Source of the DNA: an uncultured Mycoplasmatota bacterium
GTDB taxonomy: Bacteria > Bacillota_I > Bacilli_A > RF39 > UBA660
NCBI GenBank assembly: GCA_947165285.1
Contig: CAMUZS010000001.1
Location: forward strand, 310,001-374,000
Reading direction: 5' to 3'
DNA: 64,000 nucleotides
Each line of letters begins with the position of its first letter. Within the stretch, counting starts at the first letter, position 1. A program made the position numbers and the translations under genes. The notes beneath the pieces were generated by a model. It worked only from the letters and a program-made list of their open reading frames with translations. It was not told the origin of the DNA and made no database searches. Positions 62,433-64,000 of this stretch are shown piece after piece.

Positions 62433-64000
62433 TTATTTTTTCTTGGTTGCAGCTTCAATAAATGTAGCAAATACTCCTTCTGCTCTATTAGGACGTGATT
62501 TAAATTCTGGATGGAATTGTACTCCAATAAAATGAGGATGATCTTTTATTTCAACTATTTCTACTAAATTTGCTAGATCATTTATTCCAGAAATTGTCAT
62601 ATTATTAGCTTCAATTATTTCCTTATATTTATTATTAAACTCATATCTATGTCTATGTCTTTGAAGTATTTTAGTTTCTTTATAAGCTTTATATGCTAGA
62701 GTATCTTTTTTTATCGTACATTCATAATTTCCAAGTCTTAATGTTCCACCCATATTTAAAATTCCTTTTTGATCATCCATTAAATCAATTACTGGATTTA
62801 AACATGTAGCCTTAAATTCAGTTGATGATGCATCTTCTAAATTACAAACATTTCTAGCAAATTCAATTACTGCAAGTTGCATACCCAAACATATACCAAG
62901 ATAAGGTATTTTATTTTCTCTAGCATATGTTATAGCTTTAATCATTCCTTCAATTCCACGAGATCCAAATCCACCAGGAACTATAATTCCTTTAGAATTT
63001 TTAAATACTTTCTTTAAATCTATATTACCTTCAAGTTTTTCTGAATCTACCCAATTTATATTTACTTTAGTATTATATTTATATCCTGCATGATGAAGTG
63101 CTTCCATTACTGAAAGATAAGCATCATGAAGTTCAGTATATTTACCTACTAAAGATATTTCAATTTCTCCTTTTAAATTTTCCATACGATCAATTGTATC
63201 AATCCAATACTTAAGATTTGCTTTATTTAATTTAAGTCCAAATTGTCTTAATATAATCTCATCAATTTTTTGATCATGTAAGTGAAGAGGTATTCTATAT
63301 ATATTTTTTTCATCTATCTCATCAAAAATATTTTCTTTTGGTACATTACAAAATAATGCTAATTTTTCCTTAACATTATCAGGTGTATTATATGGAGTTC
63401 TACATGCAAGTGCATCTGGTGATATACCTAAATTTCTTAAATCTTTTACACTATTTTGTGTTGGCTTTGTTTTTAATTCATCAGATCCATAAATAAATGG
63501 AATTAATGTTGTGTGAATAAAGAATGTTTCACTTTTTCCTTTTTCCATTTGAATTTGTCTTAATGCCTCTAAAAACGCTAAACTTTCTATGTCTCCAACT
63601 GTTCCACCAATTTCTGTTATTACTATATCAGCATTTGACGATATTCCGGCTTCATATACCTTATTTTTTATTTCATTAGTAATGTGGGGAACCATTTGAA
63701 CTGTAGCTCCTAAATAGTCTCCTTTTCTTTCTTTTTCAATAACATTTTTATATATTTTTCCACTTGTTATATTTGATGTATAATTTAATTCTTCATCAAT
63801 AAATCTTTCATAATGTCCTAAATCTAGATCTGTTTCACATCCATCTTTTGTTACAAAAACTTCACCATGTTGAATAGGATTCATTGTACCAGGATCAACA
63901 TTAAAATATGGATCAAATTTTTGCATAAATACTTTATATCCTCTTGATTTTAATAAAAGTGCAATTGAAGATGCTGTTATTCCTTTTCCTAGACCTGAAA
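62433..64000 (-). CDS. pyrG: CTP synthase (5' end beyond window)
   Basis: Makes CTP from UTP, ATP and glutamine. The reading frame continues to the right edge with SGLGKGITASSIALLLKSRG, the ammonia-ligase P-loop, so an apparent ATG at 63926 is internal. Then FDPYFNVDPGTMNP, ATVQMVPHITNEI, and a glutaminase domain with the nucleophile in GICLGMQLAVIEFARN and HPEFKSRP. Only about a dozen N-terminal residues are missing. Confidence 0.96.
   Translation of the reverse strand, partial: SGLGKGITASSIALLLKSRGYKVFMQKFDPYFNVDPGTMNPIQHGEVFVTKDGCETDLDLGHYERFIDEELNYTSNITSGKIYKNVIEKERKGDYLGATVQMVPHITNEIKNKVYEAGISSNADIVITEIGGTVGDIESLAFLEALRQIQMEKGKSETFFIHTTLIPFIYGSDELKTKPTQNSVKDLRNLGISPDALACRTPYNTPDNVKEKLALFCNVPKENIFDEIDEKNIYRIPLHLHDQKIDEIILRQFGLKLNKANLKYWIDTIDRMENLKGEIEISLVGKYTELHDAYLSVMEALHHAGYKYNTKVNINWVDSEKLEGNIDLKKVFKNSKGIIVPGGFGSRGIEGMIKAITYARENKIPYLGICLGMQLAVIEFARNVCNLEDASSTEFKATCLNPVIDLMDDQKGILNMGGTLRLGNYECTIKKDTLAYKAYKETKILQRHRHRYEFNNKYKEIIEANNMTISGINDLANLVEIVEIKDHPHFIGVQFHPEFKSRPNRAEGVFATFIEAATKKK

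Noticed and set aside
1-64000. TGA read as tryptophan
   Set aside because: TGA ends many genes at tight ATGA overlaps (for example infB/rbfA, rimM/trmD) and Trp is coded by TGG.

Overview
The window is very AT-rich DNA (I estimate about 25% G+C) from a Bacillota-type bacterium. Several gene orders point there: yceD-rpmF, rpsO-pnp, rimP-nusA-ylxR-infB-rbfA-truB and rimM-trmD. So do a T-box leader before thrS, short hairpin terminators and AGGAGG-type ribosome sites. TGA acts as stop (for example at the cca/dnaD overlap), so this is not a Mycoplasma with recoded TGA. Some proteins are reduced or unusual: a one-domain RimP, a ThrS without its TGS domain and an L32 with a Lys-rich tail. This fits a small-genome, uncultured gut Bacilli lineage related to Mollicutes or Erysipelotrichia; the exact lineage is a guess. 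Nearly all genes lie on the minus strand.

Layout. 1-12.1 kb: housekeeping and small conserved genes (dnaD end, cca, rpmB, DUF2130, U32 protease, sirtuin, LMW phosphatase, nrnA, ackA). 12.1-15.5 kb: four tandem paralogous membrane proteins. Each has its own terminator and its own promoter with a ten-base G-rich tract between -35 and -10, a probable phase-variable family. 15.5-22.6 kb: thiI, then a compact five-gene operon resembling type IV secretion (VirB2-like pilin, VirB6-like channel, PrgI/VirB3, a TraC-N-like protein and a VirB4 ATPase). It has no relaxase or coupling protein. 22.6-33.6 kb: rpmF, yceD, tmcAL, a Fic protein, mutM, polA, rpoZ, a lone prepilin-like protein, a CotD-like Cys/His-rich protein, a sigma factor with its own promoter, and a T-box operon with thrS.

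34.4-46.8 kb is a genomic island of about 12.34 kb inserted in a D-alanyl-D-alanine carboxypeptidase gene, exactly in the codons for the SxN active-site motif. One half of the host gene lies on each side. A large serine recombinase sits at one end and its reading frame crosses the junction. The missing 3' end of the recombinase, followed by a terminator, can be recognised at the opposite end of the island. The cargo is (a) a WYL regulator followed by a coupled operon of HAD phosphatase, HAD-phosphoribosyltransferase fusion, PfkB-SIS fusion and Nudix hydrolase, and (b) a hybrid histidine kinase and an adenylate-forming enzyme. 47-64 kb returns to conserved genes: pnp, rpsO with a leader, truB, rbfA, infB, ylxR, nusA, rimP, trmD, rimM, an rRNA methyltransferase, a YgjP-type metalloprotease and pyrG (cut by the window edge).

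The best candidates for undescribed biology are the island with its split recombinase and host gene, its nucleotide/sugar-phosphate cargo operon, the poly-G promoter family, and the minimal type IV secretion operon.
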